From assembly GCF_011303755.1 (NCBI RefSeq), contig NZ_CP049885.1:150001-214000 (forward strand): 64,000 nucleotides of DNA, in the 5' to 3' direction. The stretch is from Acidovorax sp. HDW3 (GTDB lineage Bacteria; Pseudomonadota; Gammaproteobacteria; Burkholderiales; Burkholderiaceae_C). The translations under genes and the position numbers were made by a program. This document shows positions 35,873 to 45,086 of the stretch, piece by piece (the first letter of the stretch is position 1; each line of letters starts with the position of its first letter). The notes under the pieces are model-generated. The model was not told the DNA's origin and searched no databases. It worked only from the letters and a program-made list of their open reading frames with translations.

Positions 35873-38674
35873 ATGGCCTGCACCATGACCCCTCTTTCGC
35901 GCACGCGCTCTTTGCATTGGCTGCTGTGGCAGGCCATTGCCCTGGCCTGCCTGCCGATTTTGTTGCTGACGTTTCTTGACTACCGGGAGCAGCGCCAGGA
36001 GGCCTTGCGTGCGCTCGATGGGGAGGTGGGCAGCACCTTGCTGGCGGCCCGCCTTGGGCAGGAGGCATCGCTGCGCAGCTTGCAGCAAACCTTTGAAATC
36101 ATGGCGCGCTCGGACAATCTGCGCAACCTCGATCCGCAGGACTGCTCGGGCCTGGCGCAGCGCCTGCTGCGCTCCATGCCCGATTTTTCCGATCTTGGTG
36201 CTGCCCGCCCGGACGGCCGTCTGTGGTGTAGCGCCCAAGAGGCTGGCCCCGATGCCGATGGGCCGCCCACGGTGAATGTGCAGGGCTGGTTTCGCGATGC
36301 CCTCAGCGGTAGCGGCATGACGGCCGGTGAAGTCATTACCGACAGCGTGCGCGGCCCGCAGCTGGTGTTTGGCTACCCGGTGCGCAGCCGCACGGGCCAG
36401 TTGCAGGCTGTGCTGTACGCCGCCATGGCGCCGTCGCGTTTTGCGCAGCTGATGGTGCGTTTGGAGCTGCCTGCGGGCTGGAATGCTTTTTTGCTCGGCG
36501 CCGACGCAAAGATGCTGTCGTACTGGCCCGAAGGCAGCGCCCCCGCACAGCCGGATGCAGCCACCGTGGCGGCCTTCCAGGCGGCGCTGGCGCAGGGGCG
36601 CAGCACGGTGGAGTTGCGCGGTTTTGATGGCCACCTGCGTATGTACGGTGTGAGCCGGACCGGTTCGAGCAAAACGCCGCTGCTGGTGGCCGTGGGCGCT
36701 CCGCTGACGCGCACCATAGAGCGCATCGAGCAGGCTTTTGTGCTGCGCGTGGCGGTGCTGCTGGCGCTGGCCTTGCTGTCCATGCTGGCTGCCAGGTACT
36801 GGGTGTATGGCTTGGTCGATGCCTGGGCCCGGCGTGCCACACAGACGCTGCAGGCGCTCGCTGGTGGGGAGTTGGCCGCGCGCATGAGCGCCGCATCGCC
36901 CGTGCGTGAACTGGCCATGGTGGAGGAGGGCATCAACACCATGGCGGCGCAGCTGCAGCAGCGCCGGCGTGAGTTGCTGCAGCTCTCCAGCGCCGTGCAG
37001 CAAAGCCCGGTGGCCATGCTCATCACCGATGCCCAGGAGCGCATCGAGTACGTGAACCCGGCGTTTGAGCGCCTCACGGGCTACACCCATGCCGAGGTGC
37101 TGGGGCGGCACCCGGACTTGCTCAACGCCGGCACCACCGCCCCCGAGGTCTATGTGCAGATGCAGGCGCAACTGCGCAATGGTCAGCCCTGGAGTGGCGA
37201 GTTCCAGAGCCGGCGCAAAGATGGCCAGCTGTACCAAGAGAAGGTGACGATTGCGCCGCTGCGCGCCGAGGGGGCGGCGGTGACGCATTACACCGCCGTG
37301 ATCGAAGACGTTACCGCCCAGCGCCAGGTCGAGGCCCAAATCGAGCGCCTGGCGTACTACGACGCCTTGACCGGCCTGCACAACCGGGCCTGGATGCACC
37401 AGCACATGGGCCAGCTCCTGCAACCGCCGCCGGCGCAGTGCACGGCGGCGCTGCTGCTGTTCGACGTCGATCGCTTCAAGCAGGTGAACGACACCTGGGG
37501 CCACGCTGCCGGCGACGCCTTGCTGCGCTGTCTGGCGCAGCGGCTCCAAGGCCTGGCCAGCGCCCAGGCGGGTTTGGCGCGCATGGGCAGCAACACGTTT
37601 GCTTTGCTCGAACCGCAACTGGGCGCAGACCCCGTCAGTACCGCAGCGGCGGCGCAGCGCCTGGCAACCGAGGTGGTTCAGTCGCTGGTGCAGCCGGTGA
37701 CGCTTGACGAGGAGCAGCAGCTTTACGTCAGCGTCAGCGGCGGCGCAACGCTGCTGTGTGGCACGGCGCGCACGGCGGCGCAGTTGCTTAAACAAGCCGA
37801 GGTGGCGCTGTACCGCGCCGAGGCTGCTGGCGGTGGTATGGCGCTGCTGTTTGATGCCGCCATGCAGGCCCAGGTCGATGAGCGCGCCACGCTGGAGATG
37901 GGTTTGCGCCAGGCGCTCGATCAGCAAAGCCTGGTGCTGCACTACCAGGCCCAGGTCGATGCGCAAGGCGGTATCAAGGGCGCTGAGGTGCTGCTGCGCT
38001 GGCCGCAAGGGCCGCAGGGCCAGCCGGTGTCGCCGGCGCAGTTCATACCGCTGGCCGAGGATACGGGGCTGATCGTGCCCCTGGGTCTGTGGGTGCTCGA
38101 CGGCGCTTGCGCCCAGCTCGCGCGCTGGCAGGCGCAGCCGCAGACGGCGCAGCTGACCCTGTCGGTGAACGTGAGTGCGCGCCAGTTTCACCAGAGCGAT
38201 TTTGCGGCCCAGGTGGCCGCCGCCCTGGCGCGCCACCAGGTGCAGCCCAGCGGCCTGGTGCTGGAGCTGACGGAAAGCGCCATCCTCGGTGGCTTGGAGG
38301 CAACGGCAGCGCGTATGCACGCGCTGCGCGCTCTGGGCCTGCGTTTTGCGCTTGATGATTTCGGTACCGGCTATTCATCGCTGTCGTACCTGCAGCAGCT
38401 GCCGTTCGATGAGCTCAAAATCGATCAGTCGTTTACCCGCGCCATGCTGCAAGACCCGGCCAGCAGCGCCATCGTGCGCGCCATTTTGATGATGTGTCGT
38501 GCCCTGGGGCTGACGGTGGTGGCCGAGGGGGTGGAGACGGCGGCGCACCATGAATTTTTGCTGCGCCACGACTGCCACGGTTATCAGGGCTACTGGTTTG
38601 GCCGCCCGCTGGCGCTGCCTGACTGGGAGCGCCAGCATTTGGCGGCCTCACAGGCCGTGGGCGCTCAGGCGTAG
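35873..38674 (+). CDS. c-di-GMP phosphodiesterase with dCache-like sensor, PAS, degenerate GGDEF and EAL
   Basis: A 933-residue protein. TM1 is at about 18-38, an extracytoplasmic sensor at about 40-275, TM2 at about 285-310, HAMP follows, then PAS (about 375-490; [21 protein letters not shown]), GGDEF (about 495-660) and EAL (about 670-925). The cyclase motif is GSNTF (572-576) instead of GGDEF, so synthesis is not expected. The EAL domain is complete: EVL at 705-707, [28 protein letters not shown] and the QGYWFG glutamine. It should hydrolyse c-di-GMP. An ATG at 35885 is an alternative start. The 3' end overlaps the convergent ligase gene by 10 bp. Confidence 0.92.
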   Translation: MACTMTPLSRTRSLHWLLWQAIALACLPILLLTFLDYREQRQEALRALDGEVGSTLLAARLGQEASLRSLQQTFEIMARSDNLRNLDPQDCSGLAQRLLRSMPDFSDLGAARPDGRLWCSAQEAGPDADGPPTVNVQGWFRDALSGSGMTAGEVITDSVRGPQLVFGYPVRSRTGQLQAVLYAAMAPSRFAQLMVRLELPAGWNAFLLGADAKMLSYWPEGSAPAQPDAATVAAFQAALAQGRSTVELRGFDGHLRMYGVSRTGSSKTPLLVAVGAPLTRTIERIEQAFVLRVAVLLALALLSMLAARYWVYGLVDAWARRATQTLQALAGGELAARMSAASPVRELAMVEEGINTMAAQLQQRRRELLQLSSAVQQSPVAMLITDAQERIEYVNPAFERLTGYTHAEVLGRHPDLLNAGTTAPEVYVQMQAQLRNGQPWSGEFQSRRKDGQLYQEKVTIAPLRAEGAAVTHYTAVIEDVTAQRQVEAQIERLAYYDALTGLHNRAWMHQHMGQLLQPPPAQCTAALLLFDVDRFKQVNDTWGHAAGDALLRCLAQRLQGLASAQAGLARMGSNTFALLEPQLGADPVSTAAAAQRLATEVVQSLVQPVTLDEEQQLYVSVSGGATLLCGTARTAAQLLKQAEVALYRAEAAGGGMALLFDAAMQAQVDERATLEMGLRQALDQQSLVLHYQAQVDAQGGIKGAEVLLRWPQGPQGQPVSPAQFIPLAEDTGLIVPLGLWVLDGACAQLARWQAQPQTAQLTLSVNVSARQFHQSDFAAQVAAALARHQVQPSGLVLELTESAILGGLEATAARMHALRALGLRFALDDFGTGYSSLSYLQQLPFDELKIDQSFTRAMLQDPASSAIVRAILMMCRALGLTVVAEGVETAAHHEFLLRHDCHGYQGYWFGRPLALPDWERQHLAASQAVGAQA

Positions 38675-39912
38675 CTGCGCGCGTCCTCGATCACTTTGCC
38701 GTCGTTGGGCAGGCAGCCGGGGGGCAGCATTTCGACCTCGGCGCGCAGGCCGGTGATGTCGCGCACGGCTTCTTGCAGCAAGGCAGCCAGGCCGGCGGCA
38801 GTCTCGCGCGTTTCCACCTGCAGCAGCAGCTGGTCGCTGGCCATGGCGCCACTGACCACCAGGCGCGCGCGCTGCACCTGCGGAAAGCGCTGCACCAGCG
38901 CCGCCACCTGCGCCGGCTGCACAAACATGCCGCGCACCTTGGTGGTCTGGTCGGCGCGGCCCATCCAGCCCTGGATGCGGGTGTTGCTGCGCCCGGTGGG
39001 GCAGGGGCCGGGCAGCGTGGCCGAGAGGTCGCCGGTGCCAAAGCGAATGAGCGGGTAGGCGGGGTTGAAGCTGGTGACCACGACCTCGCCGACCTCGCCC
39101 TCGGCCACGGGCTCACCGCTGCCCGGGCGCACGATCTCGACCAGGATGTCCTCGGCCAGCACCAGGCCGGCGCGGGCGCTGGTTTCGTAGGCGATCAGGC
39201 CCAGGTCGGCGCTGGCGTAGCACTGGTAGGCGGTGATGCCGCGCTCGGCCAGCCAGTCGCGCAGCGAGGGCGGGAAGGCTTCGGCCGAGAGCAGGGCCTT
39301 GCGCAGGCTGGGCAGGGCCAAGCCCATGTCCTGCGCCTTTTCGATGATGATTTTGAGAAAGCTCGGCGTGCCGATGTAGCCCGCCGGCTGCAGCTGCGCC
39401 ATGGCCTGCACCTGCTGCTCGGTCTGGCCTGTGCCGCCGGGGAACACGGTGCAGCCCAGGGCCTGGGCGCCCGCCTCCATCATGGCGCCGGCGGGCACGA
39501 AGTGGTAGGAAAAGCAGTTGTGCGCCAGCTCGCCGGTGCGAAAGCCGGCGGCGTAGAGCGCGCGCGCCATGCGCCAGTGGTCGGCGCCGCAGCCCTGGGG
39601 CTCGTAGATCGGGCCGGGGCTGGAGAAGACGCGCGGCATGTCCGGTCCCCAGCGGCGGGTGGCAAAGCCGCCCAGCGGGTCTTGCGCGCGCAGCGCCTGC
39701 TGGCGCTCGAGCAGCTCGTGCTTGCGCGTGACCGGTAGCTGCGCCAGCGCGGCGCGGCTGGTGATGCTGCGCGCATCGACCCCGGCCAGGATGTGGGCAA
39801 AGGCGCTGCTGGCCTGCTGCGCCTGGGCGATGTGGCCGGGCAGTGCGGCCAGCAGAGCGGCCTCGCGTTCGGCGGCGGGGCGGGTTTCCAGCGCGTCGTA
39901 GTACATGCTCAT
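38665..39912 (-). CDS. Phenylacetate-CoA ligase-like adenylate-forming enzyme
   Basis: A 415-residue member of the PaaK branch of AMP-forming acyl-CoA ligases. Motifs: SSPGPIYEPQG (near 95), GYIGTPSFLK, CYASADLGLIAYE, RFGTGDLS and GRADQTTKVRGMFV, then the short PaaK C-terminal domain with PNDGKVIED. The usual Gly/Ser/Thr-rich P-loop (SSGTTG) is reduced to SSPGP, so activity or substrate range may differ from true PaaK. Last gene of the HAAT transporter operon, 85 bp behind the livF-type gene with a dispersed repeat between. It probably activates the imported carboxylic acid. Confidence 0.88.
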   Translation of the reverse strand: MSMYYDALETRPAAEREAALLAALPGHIAQAQQASSAFAHILAGVDARSITSRAALAQLPVTRKHELLERQQALRAQDPLGGFATRRWGPDMPRVFSSPGPIYEPQGCGADHWRMARALYAAGFRTGELAHNCFSYHFVPAGAMMEAGAQALGCTVFPGGTGQTEQQVQAMAQLQPAGYIGTPSFLKIIIEKAQDMGLALPSLRKALLSAEAFPPSLRDWLAERGITAYQCYASADLGLIAYETSARAGLVLAEDILVEIVRPGSGEPVAEGEVGEVVVTSFNPAYPLIRFGTGDLSATLPGPCPTGRSNTRIQGWMGRADQTTKVRGMFVQPAQVAALVQRFPQVQRARLVVSGAMASDQLLLQVETRETAAGLAALLQEAVRDITGLRAEVEMLPPGCLPNDGKVIEDARSYA

Positions 39913-39940
39913 GCCAGGGGCTCCTTTGCGGGTTTTGTAT

Positions 39941-39997
39941 GAAATATGGCTCTAGCGCTTGTATAGCAAGCGCGAGAAGCTATTAATTTGATAGTAA
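39941..39997. repeat. Dispersed repeat copy between livF-type and PaaK-like genes
   Basis: GAAATATGGCTCTAGCGCTTGTATAGCAAGCGCGAGAAGC... continues with TATTAATTTGATAG. The inverted arms TCTAGCGCTTG and CAAGCGCGAGA around TATAG form a strong hairpin. The copy abuts the stop codon of the livF-type gene at 39998 and might attenuate transcription into the ligase gene. Confidence 0.8.
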
Positions 39998-40807
39998 TCA
40001 AGCCAGCCAGCGTTTGCGCCGTTTGTAGCTTTTGACGTCCTTGAAGCTCTTTCTCTCGCCGCTGCCCATGCCGAGGTAGAACTCCTTCACGTCCTCGTTG
40101 CTGGCCAGCTCCTGCGCGGCGCCGTCCATGACGATGCGCCCGCTTTCCATGATGTAGCCGTAGTCGGCGTACTTGAGCGCCATGTGGGTGTTTTGCTCGG
40201 CCAGGATGAAGGTGGTTTTTTCCTTCTGGTTCAGGTCTTGCACGATGTTGAAGACTTCTTCGACGATCTGCGGCGCCAGGCCCATGGAGGGTTCGTCGAG
40301 CAGCACGATGCTGGGGTTGCACATGAGCGCGCGGCCAATGGCGCACATCTGCTGCTCGCCGCCCGAGGTGTAGGCCGCCTGGCTGGTGCGGCGCGTTTTC
40401 AGGCGCGGGAAGTAGCTGTAGACCTTCTCCAGGTTGGCGGCGATCTCGCCCTTGTCGCGCCGGGTGTAGCTGCCGGTCATGAGGTTTTCTTCGATGGTCA
40501 GGTGGGCAAAGCAGTGGCGCCCTTCCATCACCTGCACCACGCCGCGCTGCACCAGATCGGCGGGCGAGAGGTTTTCGATGCGCTCGCCGCGCAGCGCGAT
40601 GCTGCCCTTGGTGACGGCGCCGCGCTCGGCCTTGAGCAGGTTGGAGATGGCGCGCAGCGTGGTCGTCTTGCCGGCGCCGTTGCCGCCGAGCAGGGCGACG
40701 ATGCGGCCCTCGGGCACGTTCAGCGAGACGCCTTTGAGCACCAGGATGACGTGGTTGTAGATGACCTCGATGCCGTTGACGTTGAGAACGATGGGCGGGC
40801 TGTCCAT
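39998..40807 (-). CDS. livF: HAAT-type ABC transporter ATP-binding protein (LivF-like)
   Basis: A 269-residue ABC ATPase. Walker A GGNGAGKTTT (about 41-50), signature TSGGEQQM, Walker B IVLLDEPSMGLAP, and H-loop NTHMAL are intact. It belongs to the LivF branch of hydrophobic/branched-chain amino acid-type transporters but has about 30 extra C-terminal residues ending in a basic tail (KSYKRRKRWLA). This long form is seen in transporters associated with acyl-CoA ligases. Fifth transporter gene of the operon, 79 bp behind the binding-protein gene; a hairpin lies between. Confidence 0.92.
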   Translation of the reverse strand: MDSPPIVLNVNGIEVIYNHVILVLKGVSLNVPEGRIVALLGGNGAGKTTTLRAISNLLKAERGAVTKGSIALRGERIENLSPADLVQRGVVQVMEGRHCFAHLTIEENLMTGSYTRRDKGEIAANLEKVYSYFPRLKTRRTSQAAYTSGGEQQMCAIGRALMCNPSIVLLDEPSMGLAPQIVEEVFNIVQDLNQKEKTTFILAEQNTHMALKYADYGYIMESGRIVMDGAAQELASNEDVKEFYLGMGSGERKSFKDVKSYKRRKRWLA

Positions 40808-40861
40808 GGCGGGCCTTTGGGTGCAAGAGGGTGGGGGAACGGGGAGGGGCGCCGGGGTGCG

Positions 40862-40877
40862 GCCCCCTCCCGGGGGC
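40862..40877. other. Intercistronic hairpin behind the binding-protein gene
   Basis: GCCCCC-TCCC-GGGGGC, a 6-bp perfect GC stem with tetraloop, 9 bp behind the stop of the substrate-binding-protein gene and before the livF-type gene. No T tract follows. Such hairpins behind binding-protein genes stabilise the upstream message and allow the binding protein to be made in excess. Confidence 0.5.
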
Positions 40878-40886
40878 GCTGGCGCT

Positions 40887-42212
40887 TTAGCTTTGGCAAT
40901 CGGCCGCGTCGCGGCGCTGCATCTTCTTGTCGGCCAGGTATTTCTCGGCCCCGGACTTCACCAGGGGCTTGAGGATTTGCTCGTCGGCCTGGTACCAGTC
41001 ACTGTCCATCTTCCAGTTCTTGCCGTCCCAGGTTTGCACGCGGGCCCAGGTGGAGCCCATGTGGTCGGTGCAGCTGGTCGAGATGGGGCGCATGACGTCG
41101 TTGAAGCCCAGGGCGTCGAGTTTTTTCTGGTCCAGCGCCAGGTTCTCCAGCCCCCAGCGCACCTGCTCGCCGGTCATGACCTTGCCCTTGCCAAAGCGCT
41201 CTTGCGCGCGGCGCACGGCCTCCACGCTCAGCATCTGGATGATGACGCCGCGCGTGTACAGCACCGAGCCGACTTCGTCCTTGGTACCCGTGCCCTGGCC
41301 CTTGTCGTGCACGAGCTTGAGGATGTCCTGCATCACCTTGGACTGCGTGCCGTGGCCGTTGAGCGCCAGGGCGTGGTAGCCCTTGGCGCCGTCGCCGACG
41401 TCGCGCACGTCCGGCTCGGCGCCGGCCCACCAGACGCCGTACATCTTCTCGCGCGGGTAGCCCGTGGCCTGGGCTTCCTTCAGGGCGGTGGAGTTCATCA
41501 CGCCCCAGCCCCACAGCATCACGTAGTCCGGACGGTCTTTGCGCACCTGCAGCCAGGTGGCTTTTTGCTCCACGCCGGGGGCCGTCACGGGCAGCAGTTG
41601 CAGCTCAAAGCCGTGCATCTTGGCGCGCTCTTGCAGGAGCGGGATGGGCTCCTTGCCAAAGGGGCTGTCGTGGTAGACCAGGGTGATTTTCTTGCCCTTG
41701 AGTTTGTCCAGGCCGCCGGCGCTCTTGCCAATGTGCTGGATCAGGATGTCGGCGCCCGTCCAGTAGCTGCCCATGAGCGGGAAGTTCCACTTGAAGGCCA
41801 TGCCGTCCTGCGAAATCGACAGGCCGTAGCCCAGGGTCATGAGCGGGATTTTGTCTACAGGGGCTTTTTCCGTCAGGGCGAAGGTGATGCCGGTCGATTG
41901 CGGGTCGAACAGCGCCACGCCCGGGCGGCTCTTGAGGCGTTCGTAGCACTCCACGCCGCGATCGGTGAGGTAGCCCGTCTCGCACTCCTCGAACGTGAGC
42001 TTGACGCCGTTCACGCCGCCGTCGCGGGCGTTGATCATCTTGATGTAGTCCTGCTTGCCATTGGCCCAGGGCGTGCCGTTGGGGGCGTAGGGGCCGGTGC
42101 GGTAGGACAGCAGCGGGAAGAACTGCTCCTTGGCCTGCGCCAGGGCCTGGGTGGTCATGCCCGTACCCGCCAGGGCGAGGCTGGCGGCCAGCACGATCTT
42201 GGAAAGCTTCAT
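40887..42212 (-). CDS. HAAT-type ABC transporter substrate-binding protein
   Basis: A 441-residue periplasmic binding protein with a clean Sec signal (MKLSKIVLAASLALAGTG, cleavage after ALA near 25). The mature part is a type I bilobed fold of the LivK/amide-binding class (NGKQDYIKMINARDGGVNG, DPQSTGITFALTEKA, PLLQERAKMHGFELQ). It is clearly longer than LivK (about 370 residues) and belongs to the branch encoded with acyl-CoA ligase genes. The ligand is more likely a carboxylic or aromatic acid than leucine. Fourth transporter gene of the operon. Confidence 0.9.
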   Translation of the reverse strand: MKLSKIVLAASLALAGTGMTTQALAQAKEQFFPLLSYRTGPYAPNGTPWANGKQDYIKMINARDGGVNGVKLTFEECETGYLTDRGVECYERLKSRPGVALFDPQSTGITFALTEKAPVDKIPLMTLGYGLSISQDGMAFKWNFPLMGSYWTGADILIQHIGKSAGGLDKLKGKKITLVYHDSPFGKEPIPLLQERAKMHGFELQLLPVTAPGVEQKATWLQVRKDRPDYVMLWGWGVMNSTALKEAQATGYPREKMYGVWWAGAEPDVRDVGDGAKGYHALALNGHGTQSKVMQDILKLVHDKGQGTGTKDEVGSVLYTRGVIIQMLSVEAVRRAQERFGKGKVMTGEQVRWGLENLALDQKKLDALGFNDVMRPISTSCTDHMGSTWARVQTWDGKNWKMDSDWYQADEQILKPLVKSGAEKYLADKKMQRRDAADCQS

Positions 42213-42253
42213 GGTTGTCTCCTAGTGAAATTAGAGGGAAGCAGCAGGGGGAA

Positions 42254-43330
42254 TCAATGCGGGAAGGGCCAGACGCGCAGCTTTTGCTTGCCCGTGGCCC
42301 AGAGCTTGGCCAGGCCGTGCGGCTCGACGATGAGGAACCAGACGATGAGCGCGCCGAAGATCATCAGCTCGGCGTGTGACAGGCCGGCGGTGGAAATCTC
42401 TACCCCGAACAGCCCCAGGAAAGCGGGCAGGAACAGGTTGAGGAAAATGGGCAGCACGACGATGAAGGCGGCGCCAAAAAAGCCCCCCATGATCGAGCCC
42501 AGGCCGCCGATGATGACCATGAACAGCAGCTTGAACGAGATCTCGACCGAGAACGCTGCCGGCTCCCAGGCCCCCAGGTGCACAAAGGCCCACAGTGCCC
42601 CGGCCATGCCGACGATGAAGCTGCTGACGGCAAAGGCCGAGAGCTTGGCGTACATCGGGCGGATGCCGATGACGGCGGCGGCCACGTCCATGTCGCGGAT
42701 GGCCATCCACTCGCGGCCGACGGCGCCGCGCACCAGATTTTTGGCCAGCAGCGCCACCACCACCAGCAGGCCCAGGCAGAACAGGTATTTGCTCATGGCG
42801 CTCTCGATCGGCAGGCCCAGCAGCTGCAGGCCGTTGACCGAGACGGAGCCGGAGTCGGAGTTGTTGGTGAACCACTTGATGCGCAGGAACATCCAGTCGG
42901 AGAAAAACTGCGCCGCCAGCGTCGCCACCGCCAGGTACAGGCCCTTGACGCGCAGGCTCGGCAGGCCGAACAGGATGCCGAAGAAGGTGGCGCACAGCCC
43001 GCCCAGGATGAGCGCTGGAATGAGCGGCATACCCGGAAAGCGCACGAAGAAGTTGAACGCGCCGTAGGCCCCCACGGCCATGAAGGCGCCCGAGCCGAGC
43101 GAGATCTGGCCGCAGTAGCCCACCAGGATGTTCACGCCCAGGGCCGCCATGGACATGATGACCAGCGGGATCAGAATGGCGCGGTACAGGTAGTCGGATG
43201 CCAGCAGCGGCACGCCGATGAAGGCCACGGCCAGCAGCACCAGCATGGCGATGCGATCCTGGGCGATGGGGAAGATTTGCTGGTCGGCGCGGTAGGTGGT
43301 CTTGAACTGGCCGTTTTCTCTGTAGAACAT
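42254..43330 (-). CDS. livM: HAAT-type ABC transporter permease (LivM-like)
   Basis: A 358-residue inner-membrane permease with about 8-9 TM helices and the LivM family features: IPLVIMSMAALGVNILVGYCGQ (shared here in parts), GSGAFMAVGAYGAF and, near the C-terminus, the EAA-like loop region IGGLGSIMGGFFGA. The N-terminal 30 residues (FKTTYRADQQIFPIAQDR) are cytoplasmic. It forms the translocation channel with the LivH-like subunit, whose gene ends 14 bp upstream. Confidence 0.93.
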   Translation of the reverse strand: MFYRENGQFKTTYRADQQIFPIAQDRIAMLVLLAVAFIGVPLLASDYLYRAILIPLVIMSMAALGVNILVGYCGQISLGSGAFMAVGAYGAFNFFVRFPGMPLIPALILGGLCATFFGILFGLPSLRVKGLYLAVATLAAQFFSDWMFLRIKWFTNNSDSGSVSVNGLQLLGLPIESAMSKYLFCLGLLVVVALLAKNLVRGAVGREWMAIRDMDVAAAVIGIRPMYAKLSAFAVSSFIVGMAGALWAFVHLGAWEPAAFSVEISFKLLFMVIIGGLGSIMGGFFGAAFIVVLPIFLNLFLPAFLGLFGVEISTAGLSHAELMIFGALIVWFLIVEPHGLAKLWATGKQKLRVWPFPH

Positions 43331-43344
43331 GGTCGGTTCCTCTC

Positions 43345-44274
43345 TTACACGCGATCAATGATCTTCTCTCCGAACAGCCCTTGGGGCCGGAAGAGAAGGA
43401 AGACAAGCGCCAGCACGTAGGCAAACCAGATTTCGATGCCGCCGCCGACGAACGGACCCAGGTACACCTCGGAGAGCTTTTCGCCCACGCCGATGATGAG
43501 GCCGCCGATGATGGCGCCGGGCACCGACGTGAGGCCGCCGAGGATGACCACCGGCAGCGCGCGCAGCGCCACCGTGGTGAGCGAGAACTGCACGCCCAGC
43601 TTGGAGCCCCAGATCATGCCGGCCACCAGGGCGACGACGCCGGCAACGCACCAGACGATGACCCAGATGCGGTTGAGCGGGATGCCGATGGATTGCGCCG
43701 CCTGGTGGTCGTCGGCGACGGCGCGCAGCGCCCGGCCGGTGCCGGTTTTTTGGAAAAACAGGCTCAGCAGCAGCACCAGCGCAGCGGCAATGGCGGCGGC
43801 AATCACGTCTTCCTTGTTCACCAGCACGCCGCCCTCGAACAGGGATTCGAACAGGAACATCGGGTCTTTGGGCATACCGATGTCGATCTTGTAGATGTCG
43901 CTGCCAAACAGCGTCTGGCCCAAGCCTTCGAGGAAGTAGGTGATGCCCAGCGTGGCCATGAGCAGCGTGGCGCCTTCCTGGTTGACGAGGTGGCGCAGCA
44001 CCAGACGCTCGATCAACCAGGCGCAGACGAACATGATGGCGCCGGCAATGGCAAAAGCAGCCAGGTTGATGAGCACCATGTTGTCTATGCCCGTCCACTG
44101 CGGCAGCCATTCGGCAAAGCGCGCCATGGCCAGGGCGGCGAACAGCACCATGGCACCTTGCGCAAAGTTGAACACGCCCGAGGCTTTGAAGATCAGCACA
44201 AAGCCCAGGGCCACGAGCGAATACAACATGCCGGCCATGAGGCCGCCGATGAGGGTTTCAAGAAAAAATGCCAT
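43345..44274 (-). CDS. livH: HAAT-type ABC transporter permease (LivH-like)
   Basis: A 309-residue permease with about eight TM helices. The N-terminus (LIGGLMAGMLYSLVALGFVLI) and the ATPase-coupling loop with ILGGLTSVPGAIIGGLIIG are typical of LivH. Spacing to livG-type (12 bp) and livM-type (14 bp) genes shows one operon. Together with the LivM-like subunit it makes the membrane channel. Confidence 0.93.
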   Translation of the reverse strand: MAFFLETLIGGLMAGMLYSLVALGFVLIFKASGVFNFAQGAMVLFAALAMARFAEWLPQWTGIDNMVLINLAAFAIAGAIMFVCAWLIERLVLRHLVNQEGATLLMATLGITYFLEGLGQTLFGSDIYKIDIGMPKDPMFLFESLFEGGVLVNKEDVIAAAIAAALVLLLSLFFQKTGTGRALRAVADDHQAAQSIGIPLNRIWVIVWCVAGVVALVAGMIWGSKLGVQFSLTTVALRALPVVILGGLTSVPGAIIGGLIIGVGEKLSEVYLGPFVGGGIEIWFAYVLALVFLLFRPQGLFGEKIIDRV

Positions 44275-44286
44275 GGCGGTGTGCTT

Positions 44287-45072
44287 TCAGTGGCTGGTGC
44301 CGAGGTAGGCACGGATCACGTCTTCGTTGGCGTGGACTTCGGCTGGCGCGCCGTCGCCAATTTTTTTGCCGTAGTCGAGCACGACCACGCGGTCGGAGAT
44401 GTCCATGACCACGCCCATGTCGTGCTCGATGAGCACGATGGTGGTGCCGAACTCGTCGTTCACGTCGAGGATGAAGCGGCACATGTCCTGCTTTTCCTCG
44501 ACGTTCATGCCGGCCATGGGCTCGTCGAGCAGCAGCACCTGTGGCTCCATGGCGAGCGCCCGGCCCAGATCGACGCGCTTTTGCAGGCCGTAGGGCAGCT
44601 GGCCCACCGGGGTCTTGCGGTACGCCTGGATTTCCAGGAAATCGATGATGTGCTCGACCTTCTCGCGGTGCTGGATTTCTTCGCGCTCGGCTGGGCCCAG
44701 GCGCAGCGCCTGCCAGAACAGGTTGCTCTTGATCTTCAGGTTGCGCCCGGTCATGAGGTTGTCGATCACGCTCATGCCCTTGAACAGCGCCAGGTTCTGG
44801 AAGGTGCGCGCCACGCCCATCTCGGCCACCTGGCGGCTGTTCATGTGGGCAAAGGTCTGGCCCCGGAAGGTGATCGAGCCCTCCGACGGGGTGTAGACGC
44901 CGTTGATGCAGTTGAGCATCGACGATTTGCCGGCGCCGTTGGGGCCGATGATGGAGCGGATCTCGTGCTCGCGCACGTTGAACGAGATGTCCGTCAGTGC
45001 CTTCACCCCGCCAAAGCGCAGGCTGATGTTTTGCACGTCCAGGATCACGTCGCCTATGGGTCTGGCTGCCAT
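44287..45072 (-). CDS. livG: HAAT-type ABC transporter ATP-binding protein (LivG-like)
   Basis: A 261-residue ABC ATPase: Walker A GPNGAGKSSM (about 43-52), Q-loop in ARTFQNLALF, signature region LPYGLQKRVDLGRAL (the LSYGxQ form typical of LivG), Walker B VLLLDEPMAGM and H-loop IEHDMGVVM. The C-terminus ends EDVIRAYLGTSH as in LivG. The ATG at 45072 follows the acyl-CoA ligase gene by 14 bp. It pairs with the LivF-like ATPase encoded further downstream. Confidence 0.93.
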   Translation of the reverse strand: MAARPIGDVILDVQNISLRFGGVKALTDISFNVREHEIRSIIGPNGAGKSSMLNCINGVYTPSEGSITFRGQTFAHMNSRQVAEMGVARTFQNLALFKGMSVIDNLMTGRNLKIKSNLFWQALRLGPAEREEIQHREKVEHIIDFLEIQAYRKTPVGQLPYGLQKRVDLGRALAMEPQVLLLDEPMAGMNVEEKQDMCRFILDVNDEFGTTIVLIEHDMGVVMDISDRVVVLDYGKKIGDGAPAEVHANEDVIRAYLGTSH

Positions 45073-45086
45073 GGTGGGGCTGCTCC

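Noticed and set aside
31004-38320. Minus-strand frames of 703 and 836 codons at 31004-33115 and 35810-38320
   Set aside because: Both are antisense shadows of multi-domain proteins whose domain motifs are unambiguous on the plus strand.
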